This document shows positions 1 to 6,300 of a stretch of 36,954 nucleotides of DNA, piece after piece (the first letter of the stretch is position 1; each line of letters starts with the position of its first letter). Made by a program: the position numbers and the translations under genes. The stretch is from a virus. The stretch spans positions 1-36,954 of the IMG/VR virus record IMGVR_UViG_3300013286_000028; one strand, 5' to 3'. The notes beneath the pieces are model-generated. The model had not been told where the DNA came from. It was given only the letters and a program-made list of their open reading frames with translations, and made no database searches.

Positions 1-2
1 AA

Positions 3-119
3 ACAAAGGGCGAGGAAGAATATCGCAAAGACCTAATCAAAGCGATCACAGAATGGGCAAAGGAACAAAGCACCGATACCCTGCTCACCTTCGCAACAAA
101 TCAAGGGCTTACAGTATAA
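3..119 (+). CDS. 3' end of an unknown protein (partial)
   Basis: An open frame runs from the left edge to a TAA stop and encodes the last 38 residues of a protein whose start lies outside the window. The tail is charged (it begins TKGEEEYRKDLIKAITEW) and looks helical. I recognise no domain. It is followed after 10 nt by a hairpin and then a rho-independent terminator, so it is the last gene of an upstream plus-strand unit. Confidence 0.6.
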   Translation, partial: TKGEEEYRKDLIKAITEWAKEQSTDTLLTFATNQGLTV

Positions 120-129
120 GAGCCAAACC

Positions 130-147
130 ATAGGGGGAAACCCCTAT
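130..147 (+). other. Hairpin with GAAA tetraloop
   Basis: ATAGGGG and CCCCTAT form a perfect 7-bp stem closed by a GAAA (GNRA-type) loop, between the stop codon of the left-edge gene and the following terminator. It has no U-tract of its own. It may protect the 3' end of the mRNA or assist termination. Confidence 0.55.
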
Positions 148-154
148 TCTATCC

Positions 155-180
155 AACCCCCTTTATGGGGGTTTTTTCTT
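155..180 (+). terminator. Rho-independent terminator
   Basis: AACCCCC (155-161) pairs with GGGGGTT (167-173) around a 5-nt loop and runs into a T-tract (TTTTTTCTTTT). It ends the transcription unit that enters from the left and insulates it from the early promoter at 307. Confidence 0.85.
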
Positions 181-306
181 TTGTAAGATCGGTTTAAGTT
201 GGCTATGTTGTTCCTATACCACAGAGAACTGGCGGGGAATGGCAGGCGACGCTGGCGGACAAAACCCTACGCAAGAAAACGCAACCGATTAGGAAAGGAC
301 AAGGAC
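181..306. other. Non-coding gap before the early promoter
   Basis: I see no gene here. The stretch holds two CTGGCGG copies (229-235 and 252-258) and weak -10-like hexamers without a matching -35. It may carry upstream regulatory sites for the promoter that follows, but nothing specific can be supported. Confidence 0.4.
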
Positions 307-335
307 TTGACATTGTTAGCTTTCTGTGTTATACT
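307..335 (+). promoter_or_regulatory. Strong sigma70-type early promoter
   Basis: A perfect -35 TTGACA (307-312) is separated by 17 bp from -10 TATACT (330-335), predicting a start near 342. It lies just after a terminator and just before the first early gene. Dyad site 1 (374-402) falls in the predicted 5' leader, so a protein bound there could act as a roadblock. The host sigma70 enzyme should recognise it. Confidence 0.85.
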
Positions 336-373
336 GTAAGGGTAAGTCGAGCTATGCAATCACACAAACCACA

Positions 374-402
374 GGACAAAATGACCAAATGTCAGTATGT
401 CT
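374..402. promoter_or_regulatory. Dyad operator-like site 1
   Basis: Copy 1 of a 29-bp repeated dyad: GGACA, 3 nt, TGAC, 5 nt, GTCA, 3 nt, TGTCT. Only the last base departs from the consensus TGTCC. It lies about 32 bp downstream of the predicted transcription start and leaves 17 nt before the ATG at 420, in which the SD AAAGGAG sits. Sites 1 and 3 have identical spacing to their downstream ATG. Confidence 0.8.
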
Positions 403-419
403 TAACAAAGGAGAATCAG

Positions 420-686
420 ATGAGTAAGCATCTCACACAAAGAGCAAGCCACGAATCCCACCGCTATTTCTGTATAGCTAATATCGCCAAAGACTGCCAA
501 GTGTATGTGAACGGCAAAAGGGCATCATTTCTTATCGACAAATCCAAACCCCTAACTTGCCACAAGTGTGGCGACGCAATCGCAAAGAACCGCAAGTTCA
601 CAGTAGCACCCATGAACAAATCAAACTATTACCTAGTTTACAACCCCGATATGCTCAAGCAACTTAACCCAAAGAGGACAACATGA
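420..686 (+). CDS. Unknown 88-aa early protein with a CxxC
   Basis: The frame is open from 354, but the ATG at 420 has an ideal SD (AAAGGAG), and the region before it is occupied by dyad site 1, so I start here. The product has one CHKC motif in its middle (a possible half zinc knuckle, or chance) and basic ends. No family is recognised. It is the first gene of the early unit and overlaps the next gene by an ATGA-type junction. It is probably expressed immediately after infection, but its role is unknown. Confidence 0.7.
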   Translation: MSKHLTQRASHESHRYFCIANIAKDCQVYVNGKRASFLIDKSKPLTCHKCGDAIAKNRKFTVAPMNKSNYYLVYNPDMLKQLNPKRTT

Positions 687-955
687 CCTACTCACACAGA
701 CCACGCAACAAAAGCAGAAAGCTAATTGACGAAGCCAACAAAGGCTCTCTCACGCACCTACTCAAGAACCCCAACCTTACGATAGCAGAAAAGCGGGCAT
801 TGGTAGCCGAGCGCAATCCGTTTATCTATGCTCTTGGAACAAAACTAAAACCTTGGGAACCTTGGACTGAAGAACAGTATGCCGACTACATTGACCGAGT
901 AGATGCAATGCACGAACGATTAGGAATTACAACACCAAAAGGAGAATCAAAATGA
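683..955 (+). CDS. Unknown 90-aa early protein
   Basis: This basic protein has a Trp-rich stretch (KPWEPWTEEQYADYIDR) in its second half and a helical C-terminus ending KGESK. It starts inside the stop of the preceding gene. Its last codons (AAAGGAGAATCAAAATGA) also serve as SD and start of the next gene, so translation is coupled. No known family is recognised. Confidence 0.7.
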   Translation: MTYSHRPRNKSRKLIDEANKGSLTHLLKNPNLTIAEKRALVAERNPFIYALGTKLKPWEPWTEEQYADYIDRVDAMHERLGITTPKGESK

Positions 956-1104
956 TTACAGAAAAAGAAGTAGAAGCAATTGAGGAACTTATCAGATTTG
1001 CTGATGAGTATGGACACTTAGCCCAACAAGAGGCTATTCAAGTGGTAGCCGACTACATTAACGGCTTGTATTCAACAGGCAATGTCAAAGGAGAATCAAA
1101 ATGA
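952..1104 (+). CDS. Unknown 50-aa acidic protein
   Basis: This small gene is framed by the ATGA junctions at 952-955 and 1101-1104. The product is acidic and helical (MITEKEVEAIEELIRF at the N-terminus) and ends in KGESK, the same five residues as its upstream neighbour. That is because the same SD-start module is embedded in both 3' ends. No function can be assigned. The tight coupling and good SD support it as real. Confidence 0.6.
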   Translation: MITEKEVEAIEELIRFADEYGHLAQQEAIQVVADYINGLYSTGNVKGESK

Positions 1105-1253
1105 TTTATGTATTAACAGCATTGGCAATCGTGGTAGCCATCATGACATCATGTATTGCTTGGTTATTGGACAACAGCGGGCTTATACCTGTAATTGGCT
1201 TAACCCTAAGTGCGTTTACTTTCGGCTTCATCATGGGGGAAAACCGTGAATAA
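1101..1253 (+). CDS. Small membrane protein, 50 aa, two TM segments
   Basis: The ATG at 1101 follows AAAGGAG with good spacing. The product has one hydrophobic segment at about residues 3-23 and a second at about 28-45, with a short charged tail (GENRE), so a two-pass inner-membrane protein is likely. Its stop codon directly abuts dyad site 2. Early small membrane proteins in phages often modify the host envelope or exclude other phages, but nothing here shows which. Confidence 0.6.
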   Translation: MIYVLTALAIVVAIMTSCIAWLLDNSGLIPVIGLTLSAFTFGFIMGENRE

Positions 1254-1282
1254 GGACACTATGACAATCGGTCAGGATGTCC
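1254..1282. promoter_or_regulatory. Dyad operator-like site 2 (perfect)
   Basis: A perfect consensus copy: GGACA (1254-1258), TGAC (1262-1265), GTCA (1271-1274), TGTCC (1278-1282). It begins at the base after the TAA of the 50-aa membrane protein gene and runs over the start codon (ATG 1261) and first codons of the next gene, so the site is partly coding. Bound protein or a folded RNA would cover the SD (AAGGA, 1252-1256) and start. Confidence 0.8.
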
Positions 1283-1437
1283 TAGATAGGGGTAAGTGGT
1301 TTGACGATGGACTAACTAAAGCAATGGAGTATGCCGAGAGTGGTAAGAATACGAAGCTGATAAAAGAAGGAATTGCATGCGACGCTTACCTTGATGGGTT
1401 TTTAGATGGTATTGCTTACTTTATAGCGGGGAAATGA
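1261..1437 (+). CDS. Unknown 58-aa protein
   Basis: The frame is open further upstream (GTG at 1246 is an alternative), but the ATG at 1261 has AAGGA five bases before it and avoids overlap with the membrane gene. The product has a degenerate repeat of short helices (LDGFLDGIAYFIAGK at the C-terminus). Its first seven codons lie inside dyad site 2. No family is recognised. Confidence 0.6.
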   Translation: MTIGQDVLDRGKWFDDGLTKAMEYAESGKNTKLIKEGIACDAYLDGFLDGIAYFIAGK

Positions 1438-1628
1438 TGGCAACGCATTACAAAGACGAGAGAATCGCCGACTTGCTAGAAATAATCAATGAGATGGAAC
1501 AAAGGCTTAGGTTATTAATTACCGACACCGACCCATTCTCACATGCACAGTATGAAGAAGTAGCACAGGGCTATACCTCGCTTGCCCTAGCAAAAGCGAA
1601 GTTAATGGCATTACAAGGAGAAGCATGA
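1434..1628 (+). CDS. Unknown 64-aa helical protein
   Basis: It starts within the stop codon of the previous gene (ATG 1434 or 1437). The product is largely helical and charged, with heptad-like hydrophobic spacing (ERIADLLEIINEMEQRL) suggestive of a short coiled coil. It belongs to a chain of four small overlapping genes (1261-2031). Function unknown. Confidence 0.65.
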   Translation: MMATHYKDERIADLLEIINEMEQRLRLLITDTDPFSHAQYEEVAQGYTSLALAKAKLMALQGEA

Positions 1629-1849
1629 TGAGTAGGATGAAGGACTTGCATTACGAACTGTCAGAGTTTATTACCGATGAACGAGATCAAGATACGGTTT
1701 TGGAACTGTTCTGGGAGCTCAAAGACGCACCCCTTAACTCAGAAGGACGAAAGGAATCTGCCCGCAAGATTGTAGACCTACGCAGTATTTATGGGGAAAA
1801 CCTTGACAACGCAATCAATCTGCTACTGGACTACAAGGAAGGTAAATGA
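1625..1849 (+). CDS. Unknown 74-aa acidic protein
   Basis: The gene is ATGA-coupled to both neighbours and preceded by AAGGAG. The product is acidic and helical (ERDQDTVLELFWELKDA in its first half). There are no cysteines or recognisable motifs. It is probably a small host-interaction protein, by position only. Confidence 0.65.
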   Translation: MMSRMKDLHYELSEFITDERDQDTVLELFWELKDAPLNSEGRKESARKIVDLRSIYGENLDNAINLLLDYKEGK

Positions 1850-2031
1850 CTGAGAGCGAACGCAAGATATTAAATAAAGCCATCGCCGAATTACAAACAG
1901 GACTGCTTAACAGCGCACCTAAAGCCTATCTAAGAATCATGGCATGGCAAGCGAAAGAATCTTTAATTGACTTACTAGACGGGAGAAGCAATGACAACTT
2001 GGACACTACAAGATCTAACTCCAACACCTGA
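1846..2031 (+). CDS. Unknown 61-aa protein
   Basis: It starts at an ATGA junction with a good SD (AGGAAGG). The helical part runs to about residue 46. The last 13 residues are Asn/Ser/Thr-rich and are read through the start of the next gene, a 41-nt overlap. The body of the protein looks genuine while the tail may simply reflect the overlap. No family is recognised. Confidence 0.6.
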   Translation: MTESERKILNKAIAELQTGLLNSAPKAYLRIMAWQAKESLIDLLDGRSNDNLDTTRSNSNT

Positions 2032-2383
2032 GGAAGAAGAAGCATGGGCTATGTTAGAGAAAGAGCAAGAGTTTATACAACAGCAAAAGCAAGAAAGGGA
2101 AGACGATATGTATTGGAACAACCGCATTGTTAAAGAAACAATTAAGTATATGCACGAAGGTAAAGAAGCCACCGAGTATTACTACGAAATCAGCGAAGTG
2201 TATTACAACGACAAAGACGAGCCATGTGGGTATTGCCAAGCCACAGTAGGTGGTGAAACCTTTGACGAAATGCGGGAAGTATATAGCCGTATGGCAGAAG
2301 CATTTAAGTTCGACATTCTAGATGCAAGCACCGACTTCAACAACAAATTTACTGAGGATGAAGATGATGGTAAGGAAATCTAA
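1991..2383 (+). CDS. Unknown 130-aa acidic protein
   Basis: The start ATG follows GGGAGAAGCA, giving a good SD, within the 3' end of the previous gene. The protein is strongly acidic, with a Glu/Gln-rich N-terminal helix (EEEEAWAMLEKEQEFIQQQ) and a possible beta-rich centre (EYYYEISEVYYNDKDEP). It ends in an acidic tail. The acidity could mimic DNA, as in some phage anti-host proteins, but that is speculation. No homologue is recognised. Confidence 0.7.
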   Translation: MTTWTLQDLTPTPEEEEAWAMLEKEQEFIQQQKQEREDDMYWNNRIVKETIKYMHEGKEATEYYYEISEVYYNDKDEPCGYCQATVGGETFDEMREVYSRMAEAFKFDILDASTDFNNKFTEDEDDGKEI

Positions 2384-2627
2384 ACCAAAGAAAACTGCGA
2401 AGTGGCAATACTTGGGCGAGACCGACCCCGCCCAGTATATATGGAGCAACAAGACTCACCGCACAGCAAGCGAAGCATTTCGTGATGCTAACTACGCATA
2501 CGCTGGATGGAAACCCAAGTCTGAATGGGATGACTTTATAGAGTTTGTTAGTGGCTTTGTAGTAATGCTTCCGCTAATTGCGTTTGCTTTATATGTTTTG
2601 TATTTGGTAATCATTGCGACAAAATGA
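2364..2627 (+). CDS. Small membrane-anchored protein, 87 aa
   Basis: The frame opens at 2322, but GAGG at 2354-2357 best fits the ATG at 2364 (or 2367). The N-terminus is very basic (MVRKSKPKKTAKWQYLG), the middle is Trp/Tyr-rich and soluble, and the last about 25 residues form one hydrophobic segment (FVVMLPLIAFALYVLYLVII). A cytoplasmic domain tethered by a C-terminal TM helix is likely. Its stop codon is part of dyad site 3. Confidence 0.6.
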   Translation: MMVRKSKPKKTAKWQYLGETDPAQYIWSNKTHRTASEAFRDANYAYAGWKPKSEWDDFIEFVSGFVVMLPLIAFALYVLYLVIIATK

Positions 2628-2645
2628 CACGGTGTCAGGATGTCT
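2617..2645. promoter_or_regulatory. Dyad operator-like site 3
   Basis: The copy is CGACA (2617-2621), TGAC (2625-2628), GTCA (2634-2637), TGTCT (2641-2645). Inner arms are perfect and the outer arms each differ at one base. The changes are not compensatory for RNA pairing (C opposite T), which favours double-stranded DNA recognition. It overlaps the upstream stop codon and leaves 17 nt before ATG 2663, as at site 1. Confidence 0.75.
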
Positions 2646-2662
2646 TATAAAAGGAGAATGAT

Positions 2663-3598
2663 ATGAGTTGGGGAATAGGTAGGTATAACTCGGCAGGCTT
2701 GCCTGCATTAGTAGACTTTGCTAACGCAAAACAGCATTATGAAAACACAGCACCGATTCGTGGAAGAAGTCAGATAGTTAGACCCGCAGGGAAAAACCGA
2801 CGCTTTAGCTGGTATACCATCGAGAAGAACATGAAGTCAGTAGAAGATGGTAGCCCTGTTGGTAAGTGGGCAGAGTCGTATGCTATTAGAGTATACAGCT
2901 CCGATTTAGTAGAGTTCCACGCCAATGGAAACATCACGCTACGCACAAGCAAGTGGCAGTCGCCGACTACTATGTCAGTCTTATACTATTCAACGGCGGC
3001 TTTTGGTTCTGTGTTTAGTGAGAGGGGCAAGTGGTATTTCCAAAACAAGGCAGGCAAATGCTATGTGTTTCGGGGCGAACTTCCATTGCACAACAAAGAT
3101 GGGGTGTATGAACCGATAACCATAACGCAAGAGTATAAACACAAAGCCGACCGCAAGGCATTGAACGCAGTAGCAAAGAGGTATAAGAAATTCGTGGACT
3201 ATGCGACGCAGATGCTTTTGATCGACCCCAATGTCACACGGCTAGAGATGGCTGAGTTTATACATGGGTTAGATTTTAAATCTCCGCAACTTATTCCTAC
3301 TGCATGGCATGGGGATAAGACGACGAGTGCAAACCGAGCGTATCTTATTAGTCATATCGAGAGGTTTAATTCTACGGGCGACTTAGGTTTAGCTTACGAG
3401 CTAGCTTGTTATACGGCAGTTTGTTTTGGTGATTGGCAGTATCGTGCCAACCTGAGCCATTGCACACCCGATAAGTTTAAGCGTGGTTTCAAGGAGTTGT
3501 TGAAGTATAGCTTCAGAGACGAAGTGTTTGTCAAAGAAACACAAGAGGTTGGTGTGCCGTTTCATGATGTAAACAAGAAGTATTTTTATTTTAACTAA
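2663..3598 (+). CDS. Unknown 311-aa protein heading the ATPase module
   Basis: The start follows AAAAGGAG. The protein is basic and aromatic-rich with many Trp/Tyr residues, seems soluble, and shows no Walker, nuclease or HTH motif I can name. A central stretch (about 145-185) is Lys-rich and helical. It is preceded by dyad site 3 and followed directly by site 4 and the AAA+ ATPase gene. This makes it a candidate partner or substrate of the ATPase/VWA module. That link rests on gene order only. Confidence 0.75.
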   Translation: MSWGIGRYNSAGLPALVDFANAKQHYENTAPIRGRSQIVRPAGKNRRFSWYTIEKNMKSVEDGSPVGKWAESYAIRVYSSDLVEFHANGNITLRTSKWQSPTTMSVLYYSTAAFGSVFSERGKWYFQNKAGKCYVFRGELPLHNKDGVYEPITITQEYKHKADRKALNAVAKRYKKFVDYATQMLLIDPNVTRLEMAEFIHGLDFKSPQLIPTAWHGDKTTSANRAYLISHIERFNSTGDLGLAYELACYTAVCFGDWQYRANLSHCTPDKFKRGFKELLKYSFRDEVFVKETQEVGVPFHDVNKKYFYFN

Positions 3599-3627
3599 GG
3601 ACAAACTGACATCTCGTCATAATGTCC
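3599..3627. promoter_or_regulatory. Dyad operator-like site 4 (perfect)
   Basis: A perfect copy: GGACA (3599-3603), TGAC (3607-3610), GTCA (3616-3619), TGTCC (3623-3627). It begins at the base after the TAA of the 311-aa gene and ends 27 nt before the ATPase ATG. It shares spacer triplets (AAC and TAA) with site 6. CATAAT inside it resembles a -10 box, but no -35 is placed to match. Confidence 0.8.
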
Positions 3628-3654
3628 ACAACTAAAACTGTAAAAGGAAATCAA

Positions 3655-4749
3655 ATGTCTGAAGTATTTTTAAACAAAGTAGCAACCCTCAAAGAAGCAG
3701 AAGACCTCATCATATCTCTTGGTGCTAACGGAACAGTTCATCTTATGGGTGAACCAGGAGTAGGCAAAACATCAATGTTCAAGAATATTGTTAAGAGAAC
3801 TAACAAGAAAGGCATTTACATCGACGCACCAAACATCGAACTTGGGGAATTAGGTATTCCAATCCCTGACCACAGCACTAAGACCACACGCATCTATCCA
3901 AACGAGCAATGGGGTTTTCATCTTAACGAACCAAAAGTTATCTTCATCGACGAGTTCACCAAGGCACACACCGCAGTAAAAAATATGTTGCACCCAATGC
4001 TTAATGAACCACGCATGATTATGGGTGTGCCACTACACCCCGAAGATATTGTTGTGACGGCGGGTAATTACACAGGCGACGGTGTTGGCGATAACATGAT
4101 GGCACATAGTCGTAATCGTATTTCGGTGGTGGCAATTAAGAAACCACACGCAGGCTTTAATCCCGACGGCTCTATTGACCCTGATTCATGGGGCGCATGG
4201 GCAGTTGATAGTGAGATTGCACCTGAGGTATTGGCATGGGTAAAGGACACACCGCATTGTCTAGCATCATATCTTGACCCAGCACAGAACGGCAACAAGT
4301 ATATCTTCAACCCTAAAGAAGCGCAGAAGTCTTTTGTTAGCCCTCGTTCCCTTGCTAGAGCATCCAGTATTCTTAAGGCTCGTGCCGGTGTAACGACAAA
4401 TGCTACTGTATGTGCATTGGAAGGCACTATCGGCGCACCCGCAGCGCGTGACTTGATGGCTTTCGTTGAAGTCGCCGACTCGCTACCAACTTGGGAAGAG
4501 ATTTGCAAATCACCGACAACTGCTCAAGTTCCGAACTCACCCGCAGCTTTATGCTTACTTGCTTTCTCAGCGGTGCAAAAGGTAGATCGTGAAACCATCA
4601 GTAAGTTCTTTGAATATCTCAAGCGGACACCGAAAGAATTGCAATCTGTATTCTGCTTGACTGGTATGAAGAACGACGACAAGAAGAAACTATTCTTGAC
4701 AAGCCAATCGTTTGTTGATTGGATGCGCACTAATCAATACTTATTCTAA
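3655..4749 (+). CDS. MoxR-type AAA+ ATPase
   Basis: ATG 3655 follows AAAGGAAATCAA. The in-frame ATG at 3622 lies inside dyad site 4 and is rejected, giving 364 residues. Walker A is GEPGVGKTS (about 32-40), Walker B is VIFIDEF (near 95-101), and SRNRI follows the sensor strand. This is the MoxR/CobS-like branch of AAA+ proteins, known to pair with VWA-domain proteins (RavA-ViaA, NorQ-NorD, CobS-CobT) to remodel or metallate target proteins. The VWA partner lies two small genes downstream at 5059, which fits such a complex. The target in the infected cell is unknown. It could act as a chaperone in replication or virion assembly. Confidence 0.9.
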   Translation: MSEVFLNKVATLKEAEDLIISLGANGTVHLMGEPGVGKTSMFKNIVKRTNKKGIYIDAPNIELGELGIPIPDHSTKTTRIYPNEQWGFHLNEPKVIFIDEFTKAHTAVKNMLHPMLNEPRMIMGVPLHPEDIVVTAGNYTGDGVGDNMMAHSRNRISVVAIKKPHAGFNPDGSIDPDSWGAWAVDSEIAPEVLAWVKDTPHCLASYLDPAQNGNKYIFNPKEAQKSFVSPRSLARASSILKARAGVTTNATVCALEGTIGAPAARDLMAFVEVADSLPTWEEICKSPTTAQVPNSPAALCLLAFSAVQKVDRETISKFFEYLKRTPKELQSVFCLTGMKNDDKKKLFLTSQSFVDWMRTNQYLF

Positions 4750-4758
4750 GGAAAAAAC

Positions 4759-4860
4759 ATGATAGAGATTATCTTTGCGTTTTTTATACTAAGCGGTGTA
4801 TGTGCGTGGGGTTTTATTGCATACATTTTTATTAACTTGTTTTGGGGAGATGGATCATGA
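4759..4860 (+). CDS. Tiny single-pass membrane protein, 33 aa
   Basis: ATG 4759 is preceded by AAGGAAAAA. Nearly the whole product is hydrophobic (residues 4-29, FAFFILSGVCAWGFIAYIF), followed by a short GDGS tail. It lies in the ATPase-VWA interval and overlaps the next gene by ATGA. It might tether the complex to the membrane or be an independent small membrane protein. Support is the SD, the coupling and the coherent TM segment. Confidence 0.5.
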   Translation: MIEIIFAFFILSGVCAWGFIAYIFINLFWGDGS

Positions 4861-5066
4861 AAGAAGTAATGGTAGAAGTGTTGGCACGAAGCCGCCGTAA
4901 TAAAACAGAAGCAAAAGCAATTAGCTTAGAGTTACTTCAGCTTGCAGTATCAATCGGTATGCCACAAGACGAAGCACTCAAGACTAATCTTCCCGCATTT
5001 TTTGATGGGTATTTAATGGCAATGGGACACATGCCAGCTTATAGAAAGGAAAATCTTAATGGCTAA
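4857..5066 (+). CDS. Unknown 69-aa protein between ATPase and VWA genes
   Basis: The open frame begins at 4842, but ATG 4857 overlaps the preceding stop (ATGA) and follows GGGGAGATGG, so I start there. The product has a basic N-terminus (SRRNKTEAKA) and helical remainder. No motif is recognised. It overlaps the VWA gene by 8 nt, so translation is likely coupled and the protein may belong to the module. Confidence 0.6.
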   Translation: MKEVMVEVLARSRRNKTEAKAISLELLQLAVSIGMPQDEALKTNLPAFFDGYLMAMGHMPAYRKENLNG

Positions 5067-6246
5067 GATGACAGCAGAACAGAGAATAGAGAGGACTCAT
5101 GTGCAGTTGATGAAGCACAAGAACTTCTGTTTGTTCTCAGGTTTATTCATGGTAGGTAAAGTCAGCGTTGATGACGACTTAGAAACTGCTTGCACCAATG
5201 GTGTGGATGTGAGATACGGCAGACAGTTCGTTGACAAACTCACCGACAAGCAATTAGCTTTCTTAATCTTGCATGAAACTATGCACAAGGCTTATCGTCA
5301 TTTGGTTGTATGGGAATCGCTACACAAGAAGAACGCACAGATTGCCAACGCAGCGTGTGACTATGTGATTAACCTACAAATCCAAGACTATGACCCATAC
5401 CATGAAGTGACTGAGATGCCTGTTGATGAGAACGGCGAAGTCATGGGTTTGATTGACGAGAAGTATCGTGGCATGGACTCAGCCCAAGTATTCAAATTAA
5501 TATATGAAGAAAACGGCGGGGGTGGTAGCGGTGGTAAAGGTTTCGATGAGCATGATTGGAATGGTGCGAAGGAAGCTACTGCTGAAGAAAAGGAAAAGGT
5601 TGCCAAGGAAATCGAGTCAGCGTTACGGCAAGGTGCTATCCTCGCAGGCAAGATGGGCGGTAATGTTTCTAGAGAACTGCAAGACTTACTTACCCCGAAG
5701 GTTGATTGGAAGGAAGCATTGCGTGATTTTGTTAAGACCACAACGCAAGGCAAAGACCAAACAACATGGAAGCGACTGCACAAACGCTATATCGGTATGG
5801 ATATTATTATGCCGAGTAGCTATGACGAGAAGGTCGGCTCTATCGTGGTAGGTGTAGATACATCAGGCTCTATTGGCGGAGAAGAACTCGCACAATTCTT
5901 GGGTGAGGTGAAGTCTATATGCGACGAGGTTAGTCCTGAGAAGATTGATCTACTCTATTGGGATACTAGAGTAGCAGGACATGAAACATACCTAGGTTCG
6001 GAGTTAGCTAATCTCGTTGAATCAACTCAAGCCAAAGGTGGTGGGGGGACTGACCCCGACTGTGTGCCAGCTTATATGAAGAAAGAAGATCTAAAGCCCG
6101 AGTGTGTAATCATGTTGACCGACGGCTATCTTGGTTCTGATAAAGATAAGTGGGGTTCAGTCACCATGCCTGTCATGTGGTGCATCAAAGGTAACAGCCG
6201 ATTCAATGCCGACTCCGTTGTAGGCAAGATAGTTCATGTTGAGTAG
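5059..6246 (+). CDS. Metallopeptidase-like/VWA protein (DUF2201 type)
   Basis: This 395-aa protein has an N-terminal zincin-like helix, HETMH at 72-76 with His81 nearby (HExxH form). A Gly-rich linker (NGGGGSGGKG, about 152-162) follows. The C-terminal VWA-like domain has the MIDAS motif DTSGS starting at Asp267. This order matches the DUF2201 putative metallopeptidase/VWA family, which occurs beside MoxR ATPases. In the family the VWA part binds partners through a metal. Whether the HExxH part cleaves anything is unproven. With the ATPase at 3655 it should form a two-component remodelling complex. Start ATG 5059 follows AAGGAAAATCTTA. Confidence 0.85.
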   Translation: MAKMTAEQRIERTHVQLMKHKNFCLFSGLFMVGKVSVDDDLETACTNGVDVRYGRQFVDKLTDKQLAFLILHETMHKAYRHLVVWESLHKKNAQIANAACDYVINLQIQDYDPYHEVTEMPVDENGEVMGLIDEKYRGMDSAQVFKLIYEENGGGGSGGKGFDEHDWNGAKEATAEEKEKVAKEIESALRQGAILAGKMGGNVSRELQDLLTPKVDWKEALRDFVKTTTQGKDQTTWKRLHKRYIGMDIIMPSSYDEKVGSIVVGVDTSGSIGGEELAQFLGEVKSICDEVSPEKIDLLYWDTRVAGHETYLGSELANLVESTQAKGGGGTDPDCVPAYMKKEDLKPECVIMLTDGYLGSDKDKWGSVTMPVMWCIKGNSRFNADSVVGKIVHVE

Positions 6247-6256
6247 TTAAACCAAA

Positions 6257-6285
6257 GGACATTCTGACATTGTGTCAGGGTGTCC
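6257..6285. promoter_or_regulatory. Dyad operator-like site 5 (perfect)
   Basis: A perfect copy: GGACA (6257-6261), TGAC (6265-6268), GTCA (6274-6277), TGTCC (6281-6285). It starts 10 bp after the VWA gene stop and ends 15 nt before ATG 6301. Here alone the spacers also pair if G-U is allowed, so the RNA could form an uninterrupted 12-bp stem. The other copies cannot. Confidence 0.8.
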
Positions 6286-6300
6286 ACGAAAGGAAATCAA

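Noticed and set aside
181-220. Extra promoter between the left terminator and 307
   Set aside because: TATGTT and TATACC hexamers lack a credible -35 at proper spacing.
3618-3623. CATAAT inside site 4 as a -10 box
   Set aside because: No -35 element lies 16-18 bp upstream, and the same string in site 6 is likewise unsupported.
4068-4508. 146-aa open frame antisense to the ATPase gene
   Set aside because: It lies wholly inside a confident gene and reads as a composition shadow, with no SD or motif.
5388-5783. 131-aa open frame antisense to the VWA gene
   Set aside because: Low-complexity Ser/Pro shadow of the Gly linker region, with no independent support.
374-6285. The dyads as simple RNA hairpins or terminators
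   Set aside because: Spacers do not pair except at site 5, outer-arm changes at site 3 are not compensatory, and no U-tract follows, so a DNA operator is the better reading. An RNA role is still listed as a test.
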